This document shows positions 16,283 through 24,406 of a stretch of 38,824 nt of DNA, piece by piece; position 1 is the first letter of the stretch, and every line of letters begins with the position of its first letter. The notes under the pieces are model-generated. The model saw nothing but the letters and a program-made list of their open reading frames with translations. It searched no databases and was not told where the DNA came from. The position numbers and the translations under genes were made by a program. The stretch comes from Candidatus Gottesmanbacteria bacterium RIFCSPHIGHO2_02_FULL_39_14. Its GTDB lineage: Bacteria; Patescibacteriota; Microgenomatia; 2-02-FULL-39-11. The stretch covers positions 1 to 38,824 of the forward strand of contig MFJM01000023.1 in NCBI GenBank assembly GCA_001779205.1, read 5' to 3'.

Positions 16283-17901
16283 TATATTTTAATAAAAAAA
16301 GAAATCCACTTGAAGGATTCTTTACCGGCAAAAAGTATAACAGAATCATAGGTTAATTCTTCGCGGATTCTTGTGACTGTCTTATTATCTGCTAATAATA
16401 GTTTGGCAATTCTTTTCTCCGAGTGGTTTATTCCGGACAATAAATCAGGATAATTATTGAGATTAGTCGTAATCAGAAAATGGCAGATATCGCCGGCTTT
16501 TTTGCCAATATTTTGATGGAACTCCCTGCTTTTATTACCTAATTCTATCAGAGGATTTAAGAAAATTACCCGCAGACCATGATATAACTTAAGATAATTA
16601 ATCGCTGACAAAATCCCTTCATAATTAACGTTAAAGGTATCGTCAATCAAGGTAAGATTCTTAGTATCTCTGACTATTTGCATGGTTTTAGCCGGCGGGG
16701 TTATGGTCGAAACCTCTTTTTGGATAACAGGCATTGACACACCCAATAGATTAGCAGCAGAAATTGCCAGGACAAGATTGTCAATATTCTGTTCACCGAT
16801 AAGGTTAGCTTTAAAGTGGAAAAGACGGTTATTTAATTTCAAATCAAACTGAAGAAATGTTTTATTTATCTGCCGATTTTTTGTCATTTCTGATTTGTTA
16901 ATTAACAGCATATTATCCAGCCGTTTCTTTGCTTTAACGATCATTGGTTTTAAAAGCGGATCGGGGCTGTTAATGATTGCCAATCCACCTGAGGGTAGAC
17001 TGTCAATGAGTTCAAACTTAGCCTTAATAAGGTTTTGCCGGGATCCGAATAAATCAAGATGTTGTGAGCCAAGAGCAGTAATAATACCAGTGTGAGGAGA
17101 AACTAATTGACAAATTTTATTGATTTCTCCCCTTCTATAAGCACCCATCTCCACTATAAAAAAATCTATATTTTCATTTAGATTTAGATTAATATGGCGG
17201 GCAACGGACAGGTCGGTATTAAAACTGCCAGGGGTGGCGGAAACTTTATATTCGGCAGATAATATTTTTTCTAGAAATGTTTTAGTTGAGGTTTTACCAA
17301 AACTGCCGGTGATAGCAATAACTTTGAGTCGGGAAAGACGGCGGATTTTAAATTGGGCTTGTTTATAAATAATCAATCTGAAAAAGTGGGAAGGAAGATT
17401 GAAAAACGTAACCGATAAAACAACGGAAGGGGCTAATATTTTATCAAGCAGCGGACCAAGAAGAAGCACAGACACCCAATAAATATTAATTAGCGGGAAA
17501 AATTGAATACTTAATACCGCTATGATAATTAATACTGATTTAGGTGTAAATACGGGCAGACGCCATTTCTTTAAATACAAATCACGGATTGACAAAACAA
17601 GTTCTAAAATCCAGGTGAACCAAAACAGATAAAAAGAATAAATAATTACGGCAAATGAAGGAATTTCTCCTCTTAGGCGAGAATTGAAAATGGGAAAAAT
17701 ATAAATTAGTATGAATAAAATCCACTTAAAAATTGAGAGCTTATTGAATATTAACTGCCGGCCTTGATGGGTTTTTAAAAAAGACCAAAAACGGTCCCAA
17801 CGATATTCTTTTAATTGCCAAAGATAAGTCTGATAGAACACCTGCCTGAGGGAGCGAACAATAAAAGCTAATAAAATAATAAAAGCGATAATACTAATCA
17901 T
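16282..17901 (-). CDS. murF: Membrane-anchored MurF-like Mur ligase
   Basis: Mur ligase family protein, most like MurF, which adds D-Ala-D-Ala to the stem peptide using ATP. It has 539 residues. Residues ~1-180 hold four or five hydrophobic membrane segments (about 2-18, 58-75, 82-104, 121-155) in place of the soluble UDP-binding domain. The ATP loop AITGSFGKTSTKT follows at 196-208, then FIVEMGAYRRGEI, ITALGSQHLDLFGS (metal and carbamylated-lysine region with KAKFEL), the hinge, and the MurF-like LIDDTFNVNYEGILSAINYL and NPLIELGNKSREFHQNIG. MurF is preferred over MurE/MurD because of that DD.N.N motif and the position in the dcw cluster. The membrane part is the odd feature and suggests a lipid-linked substrate or a membrane complex with MraY. 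Confidence 0.82.
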   Translation of the reverse strand: MISIIAFIILLAFIVRSLRQVFYQTYLWQLKEYRWDRFWSFLKTHQGRQLIFNKLSIFKWILFILIYIFPIFNSRLRGEIPSFAVIIYSFYLFWFTWILELVLSIRDLYLKKWRLPVFTPKSVLIIIAVLSIQFFPLINIYWVSVLLLGPLLDKILAPSVVLSVTFFNLPSHFFRLIIYKQAQFKIRRLSRLKVIAITGSFGKTSTKTFLEKILSAEYKVSATPGSFNTDLSVARHINLNLNENIDFFIVEMGAYRRGEINKICQLVSPHTGIITALGSQHLDLFGSRQNLIKAKFELIDSLPSGGLAIINSPDPLLKPMIVKAKKRLDNMLLINKSEMTKNRQINKTFLQFDLKLNNRLFHFKANLIGEQNIDNLVLAISAANLLGVSMPVIQKEVSTITPPAKTMQIVRDTKNLTLIDDTFNVNYEGILSAINYLKLYHGLRVIFLNPLIELGNKSREFHQNIGKKAGDICHFLITTNLNNYPDLLSGINHSEKRIAKLLLADNKTVTRIREELTYDSVILFAGKESFKWISFFIKI

Positions 17902-18620
17902 TATTTATTAATTACAGGTCTAAGATATTTGATAAAAATATCCGTGTTCTCGTAAACAAAAGCGTGACCAACACCATTGACTATAATTAGACAGCTTTTG
18001 GGAATGAGACGTTTCATTTTTTTAGCAATTGAAATGGGTACAAGCGAATCCTGCCTACCCCAGATTAAAAAGGTAGGAACAGTTATTTTTGCCAACAGAA
18101 AAGTAAGTTTTTCGCTGACCACATTTTGGAACGTTTCCCTCAGATGTTGATCCGTATGATAAAAATCAGAAGCTCCGGCTAATTTATAGAGAACTTTTTG
18201 GGAAATATTTTTGAAAACGGATAGAAAGGGCAGACTAAATATTAGTTTTCCTAATTTTGCCAGCAGGAGAAAAAAAATAACTTTTTCCCGTGGTACAGGC
18301 GGAATACCAGGAACTCCTGTCAGGATTAATTTATTTATTTTTTCAGGATTTATAACGGCCAATTTTATCCCAATCCGACCACCGAATGAATGACAAATAA
18401 AATTTGCTTTATTAATATTATTTTGTTTTAAAAAATTAACGACAAAGAATAAATAATCATCCAGTTTAAACGACTTTTCCGGTTTATTTGATTTTCCAAA
18501 ACCCGGCAGGTCAGGACAATACACCCGATAGCCCATCTTAGACAGAGAGTTACTAAGGGAGGTAAATTTTTTACTGTTTAAATTCCAACCATGGAGAATG
18601 ACAAACGGGATTTTTTTCAT
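17901..18620 (-). CDS. Alpha/beta hydrolase
   Basis: Alpha/beta hydrolase fold enzyme of about 240 residues. Seen are the oxyanion-hole segment VILHGWNLNSKKF, YRVYCPDLPGFGKS, the nucleophile elbow CHSFGG (Ser), a lid region with hydrophobic residues (about 130-170), the acid in IWGRQDSLVP, and the catalytic His in VNGVGHAFVYE. The triad is therefore complete. The ATG at 18620 (MKKIPFVILHG) starts just before strand 1 and is preferred; a TTG at 18659 would add 13 residues. Its stop overlaps the murF start codon, implying coupled translation. The substrate is unknown. Its place in the wall operon suggests an esterase or thioesterase acting on wall precursors or lipids, but this is a guess. Confidence 0.85.
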   Translation of the reverse strand: MKKIPFVILHGWNLNSKKFTSLSNSLSKMGYRVYCPDLPGFGKSNKPEKSFKLDDYLFFVVNFLKQNNINKANFICHSFGGRIGIKLAVINPEKINKLILTGVPGIPPVPREKVIFFLLLAKLGKLIFSLPFLSVFKNISQKVLYKLAGASDFYHTDQHLRETFQNVVSEKLTFLLAKITVPTFLIWGRQDSLVPISIAKKMKRLIPKSCLIIVNGVGHAFVYENTDIFIKYLRPVINK

Positions 18621-18680
18621 ATCCGACAGAGTTTTTCTTGACGGTAACAGATTTAGCAAGATTTCTTGATCTTTGAAAAT

Positions 18681-20000
18681 TTAAAATTTAAGTTTTAAAC
18701 GGTTCACTTCAATGTTATTTAGACCGCTGTTTATTCTATTTTTTACGATATTAACCTTACCGTTTTTTAATTCCATAAATTGATTATCCGGCAGGTCCTG
18801 ACTTACAACCATTCCGCTGCCAACATAGGAATGACGGCCGATCTTGATACCAGGCATTAAAGAGGTATTAATGCCTATCCGTGACTCACTACCTACAACA
18901 ACGCCTAATTTTGTGCGGCCGGTGTTAATTTTCTTACCTTCAATGACCGAATTAACAGTCTGGCCGTCCAGACGGTAATTAGCCACAACTGCACCTGAAC
19001 CGAAGGCGCAATTATCCAAGATGACTGAATCGCCAACATAATTTCCATGAAACCAGCAATTATTACCTACAAAACTTCTGGCTATTTCACAATTAAAACC
19101 CACAATACAATTTTGACCTATCATCGATTCCCGAATAAGAGAATTCTGTCCAATGAGCGTCCCACTGCCGAGATATACCGGACCGACTAACTTAACATTC
19201 TCCAAGATGGTGACATTATCTTCAAGATAGACTTCTCCTTCTATTTTGACAGATTTATCGATTTTTACTTTTTTTATTTTAGATTTAATCCGGGAAAGAA
19301 AATATGAAGTTATATCCAAAACATGCCAGGGATATTTTAGATAACCCCAATAACCGTTATAAGATAGTAATTTAAATATCTGGCCGGCAGAAATCAGCTT
19401 ATCTTTAGCTTTTTCATAAAGATCATCATCTTTAGTAGCACATTTCTCAATTGCCTCAATAAGCGATCGACTGTTGCGAAAGTAATCAAATACAAGTGAT
19501 GCTATATTAGACTTGAGTTTGGCGGGGGGAGGCTTTTCAACTATCCCGGTGACAATATCATGGTCTGCAGTCAGATAGCCTAAGGGAGCGTACGATTTAA
19601 GATTTTTTCCCACCATAATTCCGTCAGGTTTTTGACGGTAAACGGTCATGAATTGCTGTAATAAGTAATCCTCGAAAACATCCGAGGGGCCAACAATCAG
19701 AATTGGCTGATTATCCACTTCTTCTTTGACAGAAAGAATTGCTCCTGCCATGCCTAATTTATTTTTCTGTATGACAACCTGAATATTTTGTTGGGAATTA
19801 TCTGCCTTTAATCTGTTACAGAGAGCAACATTTCTGTAACTGGCGACCAGATAGAAGTTTTTTATTCCGATTTTAATCAACTGGTTTAGAGAATGCTGAA
19901 TAAGCGTTGAGTTGAAAAAATTAATAAATAATTTATCTTCAATTGGCCATAGCCTTCCGGAATCGCCTGCTGCTAAGAGAATCGCTTTTAATTCTGACAT
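18681..20000 (-). CDS. Bifunctional sugar-1-phosphate nucleotidylyltransferase/acyltransferase, GlmU-like (archaeal type)
   Basis: Two domains: an N-terminal nucleotidyltransferase fold (about 1-235, with AILLAAGDSGRLWPIEDK and ILIVGPSDV) and a C-terminal left-handed beta-helix of hexapeptide repeats (about 245-420: VKIDKSVKIEGEVYLEDN, GSGTLIGQNSLI, GINTSLMPGIKIG). The helix ends like the archaeal Sulfolobus ST0452-type enzymes (DGQTV...EGKKINTGRTKLGVVVG), not like proteobacterial GlmU. The likely role is making UDP-GlcNAc from GlcN-1-P via acetylation and uridylation, which feeds MurA next door; this comes mainly from context. The loop AAGDSGRLWP is slightly off the usual AAGxGTRMxP. It starts 5 bases after murA. 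Other sugar-1-phosphates are possible. Confidence 0.8.
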   Translation of the reverse strand: MSELKAILLAAGDSGRLWPIEDKLFINFFNSTLIQHSLNQLIKIGIKNFYLVASYRNVALCNRLKADNSQQNIQVVIQKNKLGMAGAILSVKEEVDNQPILIVGPSDVFEDYLLQQFMTVYRQKPDGIMVGKNLKSYAPLGYLTADHDIVTGIVEKPPPAKLKSNIASLVFDYFRNSRSLIEAIEKCATKDDDLYEKAKDKLISAGQIFKLLSYNGYWGYLKYPWHVLDITSYFLSRIKSKIKKVKIDKSVKIEGEVYLEDNVTILENVKLVGPVYLGSGTLIGQNSLIRESMIGQNCIVGFNCEIARSFVGNNCWFHGNYVGDSVILDNCAFGSGAVVANYRLDGQTVNSVIEGKKINTGRTKLGVVVGSESRIGINTSLMPGIKIGRHSYVGSGMVVSQDLPDNQFMELKNGKVNIVKNRINSGLNNIEVNRLKLKF

Positions 20001-20005
20001 ATTAA

Positions 20006-21328
20006 TTAATCTGACATACGTTTAATAAAAACGCCAAGACTGCCAAGGCGATGTTCAATATTTTCATAACCCCTGTCCAGATGATTAATACCATAAATGA
20101 TGCTTGTTCCTTCAGCGATTGAGGCGGCTAAAACTAGTGTAGCTCCAGCCCTAAGATCAGCTACCTCTAAAACAGCCTCATGGAGATGAGTACGACCGCT
20201 AATTTTAACAGCCTGAGCAGAATGGTGATTACCATTCCAGTTAAAATTGTAAAAAGAGTGCGGATTGTTTACATGAGGATGATAATGATCAATTTTAGCA
20301 CCCATTTTCCTCAGCTGATTAACATAATTAAATCTGTCTTCAAAGATGGTTTCATGGATAATGGAAAGACCTTCAACCTGCGTCATTAGTAAAGCCCAAG
20401 GAGCCTGCCAATCAGTCATAAAACCGGGATGAGGTTTGGTGACTATACGGGAAGGATTAAGACGGTTAACGCTTTTAAATAAGATTCGTTCAGAATCGAT
20501 AATCTGATAATGAACACCGATTTTATCCAGACTTTTTAAAAAAACGGATAAATTAGTACTTTGCGCACCTGAAATAAGAATCTGACCGCCTGAGGCTAGG
20601 GCGCCAATGGCAAAAGTGACTACCTCATTCCTATCGGGCATTATCTTATAGTCGCAACCAGAAAGTTTTTTTACTCCATTTATCACTATTGATCTTCCTT
20701 TAAGTCTTTTGATCTTAGCACCCATCAGACAGAGTATGTTTATTAAATCATCAACTTCCGGTTCCAACGAGGCATTTTCTAAAACAGTCTCTCCCTCGGC
20801 TTTAACGGCAGACAGAAGAAGTGTTTCCGTACCGGTATGGGTATTTTTAGGAAATCTGAATCTTGTTCCCTTTAATTTATGACATGAAGCCTCAAAAAAA
20901 CCATCCGCATATTTTATCTTAGCTCCCATTTTCTTTAATCCTTCAATATGCCAATCTACCGGTCTTTGCCCCAAACGACAACCGCCCGGATTAGGAACCT
21001 TCGCCTTACCGAAACGTTGCAATAGGGGTCCTAACACCATGGTGGCAGTGCGATAGAGTCCTCCCATATCCAAAGGCAGGCTATATTTATGTAAACCATC
21101 ACCGCGGATATTCATTGTATGATTTGAGTAAAAACGGACTTTAACTCCCAAAAATTTAACCAGATCAGCCGTTCCGGTAACAGAGGTAATTAAGGGGATA
21201 TTTTGGACATGAATATTTTTATCGGACAAAAGCCCGGCTAAAATTACCTTCATGGCCACATTTTTGGCACCGGAGACCGTAATTTCTCCCCTGATTTTTC
21301 TGCCTCCCTGAATAATTAATTTATCCAT
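20006..21328 (-). CDS. murA: UDP-N-acetylglucosamine 1-carboxyvinyltransferase MurA
   Basis: First committed enzyme of peptidoglycan synthesis, transferring enolpyruvate from PEP to UDP-GlcNAc in the cytoplasm. It is 440 residues, slightly longer than the usual ~420. The EPSP-synthase-like fold is shown by the N-terminal GGRKIRGEITVSGAKNVAMK (Lys22-Asn23) and the active-site loop PNPGGCRLGQRPVDWH, with catalytic Cys117. The cysteine predicts fosfomycin sensitivity, unlike Chlamydia or Mycobacterium, where it is Asp. Also seen are TGTETLLLSAVKAEG and the substrate-binding Asp in GFMTDWQAPW. It follows murB by 14 bases and precedes the GlmU-like gene. No Shine-Dalgarno sequence is visible. Confidence 0.95.
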   Translation of the reverse strand: MDKLIIQGGRKIRGEITVSGAKNVAMKVILAGLLSDKNIHVQNIPLITSVTGTADLVKFLGVKVRFYSNHTMNIRGDGLHKYSLPLDMGGLYRTATMVLGPLLQRFGKAKVPNPGGCRLGQRPVDWHIEGLKKMGAKIKYADGFFEASCHKLKGTRFRFPKNTHTGTETLLLSAVKAEGETVLENASLEPEVDDLINILCLMGAKIKRLKGRSIVINGVKKLSGCDYKIMPDRNEVVTFAIGALASGGQILISGAQSTNLSVFLKSLDKIGVHYQIIDSERILFKSVNRLNPSRIVTKPHPGFMTDWQAPWALLMTQVEGLSIIHETIFEDRFNYVNQLRKMGAKIDHYHPHVNNPHSFYNFNWNGNHHSAQAVKISGRTHLHEAVLEVADLRAGATLVLAASIAEGTSIIYGINHLDRGYENIEHRLGSLGVFIKRMSD

Positions 21329-21342
21329 ATATAATATAAAAT

Positions 21343-22338
21343 TCAGATTTCATCTACTAAAACTACCTCCAGTTCCAGATTTACGGAAAATTTTTTTCTG
21401 ATTTTATTTCTGGCCAGATCTATTAATTTTAACACATCTGAGAATTTAGCTTCACCTTTATTGATAAGAAAATTGGCATGCTTATCTGAAAACATAATAT
21501 TACCAATAGTTTTTCCTTTAAGCCCCACAGCCTCCAAAAGGAAACCTGCAGAACAGGTGTAATTGGGAGTTGTTAATCTTATGGCCTGACTTTTTTCTAT
21601 ATTACGAAAGAGACAACCGGCGGTTAAACTTCCCGAGGGTTGAGTTTTTTGCCTATAGTCAAGAGCTTGTTTGGCAATTGTCCAAAGTTTATCTTTATTA
21701 TTTTTTAGTAATGATATGGTAACGGTTAAAACAATATCTTTTGTTTTTTGAATAACAGAACGGTCATAATTGAAGCGGAAATAACCTCTGGGAACTTCGA
21801 TGATACCTTTTTGAGGACGATATATCCGGGCACTGACAAGGGTATCTCCGAAAAATTTACCCTGTTTCAGGTTATGAGCATTAATCCAGATAGCCCCGCC
21901 AACCGTCCCAGGTTGGCCGAGGAAATACTCCAAACCGGACAGTCCCTGTTCAACGGTGTTTCTAACGAGTCTATTAATAGACACTCCACTATCGACTTCC
22001 AAATAGACTTTATCTACATACGAATTGGTTTTGGATTTTGTAAAACGCCTGCCGGTTAATCCTTTAAAACAGATATCTGCCGATTCATTTTTTATAACCA
22101 GTCCACGGAATCCCTTATCGGGAAAAATTATATTTGTACCACCGCCTAAAACAAAATAATTAACTTTGAATTTTTCCGCTATGGTGAGGGCATTGACTAA
22201 ATCCTTAGAATTTCCGGCCTTAAAAAAAAGATCGGAGGGACCGCCAATCTTAATACTGGTATATTTTTTTAAAATTTCATTTATCAGTACCCTATTTACT
22301 CCTAATCTACTGATTATTTCCTGATAAGGTGAATTCAT
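21343..22338 (-). CDS. murB: UDP-N-acetylenolpyruvoylglucosamine reductase MurB
   Basis: FAD/NADPH enzyme reducing the enolpyruvyl group to lactate, forming UDP-MurNAc. It has 331 residues. The FAD_binding_4 domain shows TSIKIGGPSDLFFKA, NYFVLGGGTNIIFPDKGF, and LEYFLGQPGTVGGAIWINAH. The C-terminal MurB domain shows LTAGCLFRN, AGFLLEAVGLKG and FSDKHANFLINKGEA. The proton donor position, Ser in E. coli (GSFFKNP), appears as Cys in GCLFRN. This substitution is reported in part of the family, so activity is still expected. It shares an ATGA-type overlap with murC. A weak GAAAG precedes the ATG. Confidence 0.94.
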   Translation of the reverse strand: MNSPYQEIISRLGVNRVLINEILKKYTSIKIGGPSDLFFKAGNSKDLVNALTIAEKFKVNYFVLGGGTNIIFPDKGFRGLVIKNESADICFKGLTGRRFTKSKTNSYVDKVYLEVDSGVSINRLVRNTVEQGLSGLEYFLGQPGTVGGAIWINAHNLKQGKFFGDTLVSARIYRPQKGIIEVPRGYFRFNYDRSVIQKTKDIVLTVTISLLKNNKDKLWTIAKQALDYRQKTQPSGSLTAGCLFRNIEKSQAIRLTTPNYTCSAGFLLEAVGLKGKTIGNIMFSDKHANFLINKGEAKFSDVLKLIDLARNKIRKKFSVNLELEVVLVDEI

Positions 22339-23753
22339 TGTTCTTTCAATAAATTAAGTATGGAGGGATGCCATTTATTCAAATTACCGGCTCCCATGGT
22401 GACGATAATATTTTGTGCTGTTAATTTATTTTTTAAAAGTTTCAAAGCTGTTATCTGGTTTTTTACGTAATAGGCATTATTTCTAAGACGGTTAATCCCG
22501 GCTACTACATCCAAAGAATTAATCGATTTATCAAATTTTTCCCTGGCCGAGGGAAAAATATCAGCTATCAAGACATCATCAGCCTTAATAAATGAAGAAA
22601 CAAATTCCTCAAGAAGTATTTTAGTTCTGGAAAAGGTATGGGGTTGGAAAATAACAGTCAACCGATAATCGGGATACCAGTCTTTAAAGGCTGAAAGAGT
22701 GGCCTTTATTTCACTGGGATGGTGAGCATAATCATCATAAAGCAAAATATTATTTTTTTGTCCAATCAGTTCAAAACGTCGATTACAACCCGTATATTTT
22801 TTTAAATATTCCCTTATTTTATTCCAGGGCAAACCAACCTCTTGGGCAATAATTGAAGCCGCCAAGGCATTGAGAAGATTATGCCTGCCGGCAACATTAA
22901 TTATTAATTCACCAAGACGGATGTTTTTACTCTCTATGGCGACAAACGATGTTTTACCTGACTGGAAATATTTTTCAATCCGATAATCAGAGGTAGGAGA
23001 AAATCCGTAGGTAATGACTCTGGAAGATTTAAATTTATCAATCATGTCAGCTACAACAGGATTGTCAAGACATACTATTAACGTTCCCCGATAATCCAAT
23101 TTTTGGGAAAAATCCAAATAAGCCTTTTTAACTTCTGCCAAATCACTGAAACTATCAGGATGATCAAATTCGATATTAGTGATGACGGCAATTTTGGGGT
23201 TTAACCAAAGGAAGCGAGGCGTTCTATCGGTTAACGGGCAAGTCATGTATTCATCTGCTTCGGCGATGAAAAATTTCCCCTGACCATAGTGGCCAGCCGG
23301 TCCAATATTGTTTATAAAAGCAGTACCGATGGAATATGACGGATCGTAACCTGCCTCTTTTAATATAAGAGCAATCATTGAAGCGGTGGATGTTTTGCCA
23401 TGACAGCCGGATACGGCAATACCGAATTTATCATTCATTAGCATACCTAAATAACGACCATGCATAAATGTCGGAATTTGCATTTTTTTAGCCTGAAGTG
23501 CTTCCGGATTAGTAGCGCCACCATGAGCCCCGGTTACTACAACCAAATTAATGTCCTTATTTATATGTTGCGGGGCAAAACCATGCAAAACTCTAATTCC
23601 AATTTGGTCAAGTATGGGATCGGTTGAGAATTTTTCTTCAACATCCGAGCCAGTAACCAGGTAACCTTTTTCTTTAAGATAAACAGCCAGGGCAGTCATA
23701 GCAACTCCTTTGATACCTACCAGATGAGCTTTGGGGGGAGTTTTTTTCATCAT
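22335..23753 (-). CDS. murC: UDP-N-acetylmuramate-L-alanine ligase MurC
   Basis: Mur ligase adding L-alanine to UDP-MurNAc in the cytoplasm. It has 472 residues, the usual length, with all three domains. The N-terminal UDP-binding Rossmann domain has HLVGIKGVAMTALA and VTGSD. The ATP domain has the P-loop SGCHGKTSTASM (115-126), EADEY and ITNIEFDHPD. The C-terminal domain has YDDYAHHPSEIKATL and VIFQPHTFSRT. It therefore keeps the UDP-sugar domain that MurE and MurF lack here. It starts 2 bases after pgeF and overlaps murB by 4 bases. Two adjacent ATG codons (23753 and 23750) are possible starts. Confidence 0.95.
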   Translation of the reverse strand: MMKKTPPKAHLVGIKGVAMTALAVYLKEKGYLVTGSDVEEKFSTDPILDQIGIRVLHGFAPQHINKDINLVVVTGAHGGATNPEALQAKKMQIPTFMHGRYLGMLMNDKFGIAVSGCHGKTSTASMIALILKEAGYDPSYSIGTAFINNIGPAGHYGQGKFFIAEADEYMTCPLTDRTPRFLWLNPKIAVITNIEFDHPDSFSDLAEVKKAYLDFSQKLDYRGTLIVCLDNPVVADMIDKFKSSRVITYGFSPTSDYRIEKYFQSGKTSFVAIESKNIRLGELIINVAGRHNLLNALAASIIAQEVGLPWNKIREYLKKYTGCNRRFELIGQKNNILLYDDYAHHPSEIKATLSAFKDWYPDYRLTVIFQPHTFSRTKILLEEFVSSFIKADDVLIADIFPSAREKFDKSINSLDVVAGINRLRNNAYYVKNQITALKLLKNKLTAQNIIVTMGAGNLNKWHPSILNLLKEQ

Positions 23754-23755
23754 AG

Positions 23756-24406
23756 TTATTTGATCATCAATAAATTATAATTTCTTTGGTCGGTATGATC
23801 CCGTCGATACGAATAATAATCGTCAGAACAATTAGTACAAATATTAACATCGTCAATGCTATGTTGAAGAACTCCTTTATTTTTAAGCTGAAATATTGCT
23901 ACCAGAGACAGGTTCAAATAATAATTATTTTCTTTTTCTTGAAAAAAAGGCTGGTCCGGGGCGATAATATTCATAAATTTCTTTATTAATGATTTATCCA
24001 CTTGATAACAACAAACACCGATATGAGGTCCAATGCCTACTTTGACATTTATACTGTCAACCCCGTACAAAGAAAGTTCTTGAAAAGCGTTAGTTATTAA
24101 ACCGGCAAATAAACTCTTCCAGCCAGCATGGAGTGCTAAAATTACTTTTTTATCAGGAGCATAAATAAAAATCGGTAAGCAATCAGCTGTTCTAATGGTT
24201 AAAATACACTTTTTGGAGGAAATTAATCCATCAGAGTTACGGTGAAAAATACTTTTTCCGACGATTCCGATTTTATTTTGATGCATTTGTCCGCAAGAAA
24301 TGCTTTTACCAATTAACTTAAGAAAATTACCAGACCTACTTTCATAACGATTTAAAAAGTAATGATCAATTGATTTTTCTTTACTAAGAAGAGTTGACTG
24401 AACCAT
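23756..24406 (-). CDS. pgeF: Peptidoglycan editing factor PgeF (YfiH/LACC1 family)
   Basis: Cytoplasmic zinc enzyme of the YfiH family, older name polyphenol oxidase/laccase domain. In E. coli it removes wrongly built UDP-MurNAc-L-Ser from the wall pathway; relatives act on purine nucleosides. The 216-residue protein shows the metal-site pattern: CGQMHQNKI (His42), RTADCLPIFIY (Cys76), LALHAGWKS (His93), GPHIGVCCYQV, and CTNCSDDYYSYRRD. It lies between murE and murC and overlaps murE by 23 bases. Genetic linkage to murC fits a proofreading role after MurC. The length is slightly short for the family (~240). Confidence 0.92.
   Translation of the reverse strand: MVQSTLLSKEKSIDHYFLNRYESRSGNFLKLIGKSISCGQMHQNKIGIVGKSIFHRNSDGLISSKKCILTIRTADCLPIFIYAPDKKVILALHAGWKSLFAGLITNAFQELSLYGVDSINVKVGIGPHIGVCCYQVDKSLIKKFMNIIAPDQPFFQEKENNYYLNLSLVAIFQLKNKGVLQHSIDDVNICTNCSDDYYSYRRDHTDQRNYNLLMIK

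Noticed and set aside
19710-24005. Two TTATCCACT sequences resembling DnaA boxes (near 19715 and 23993)
   Set aside because: They are single, far apart, inside coding genes and differ from the consensus at the last base; no origin-like cluster or dnaA gene is nearby.
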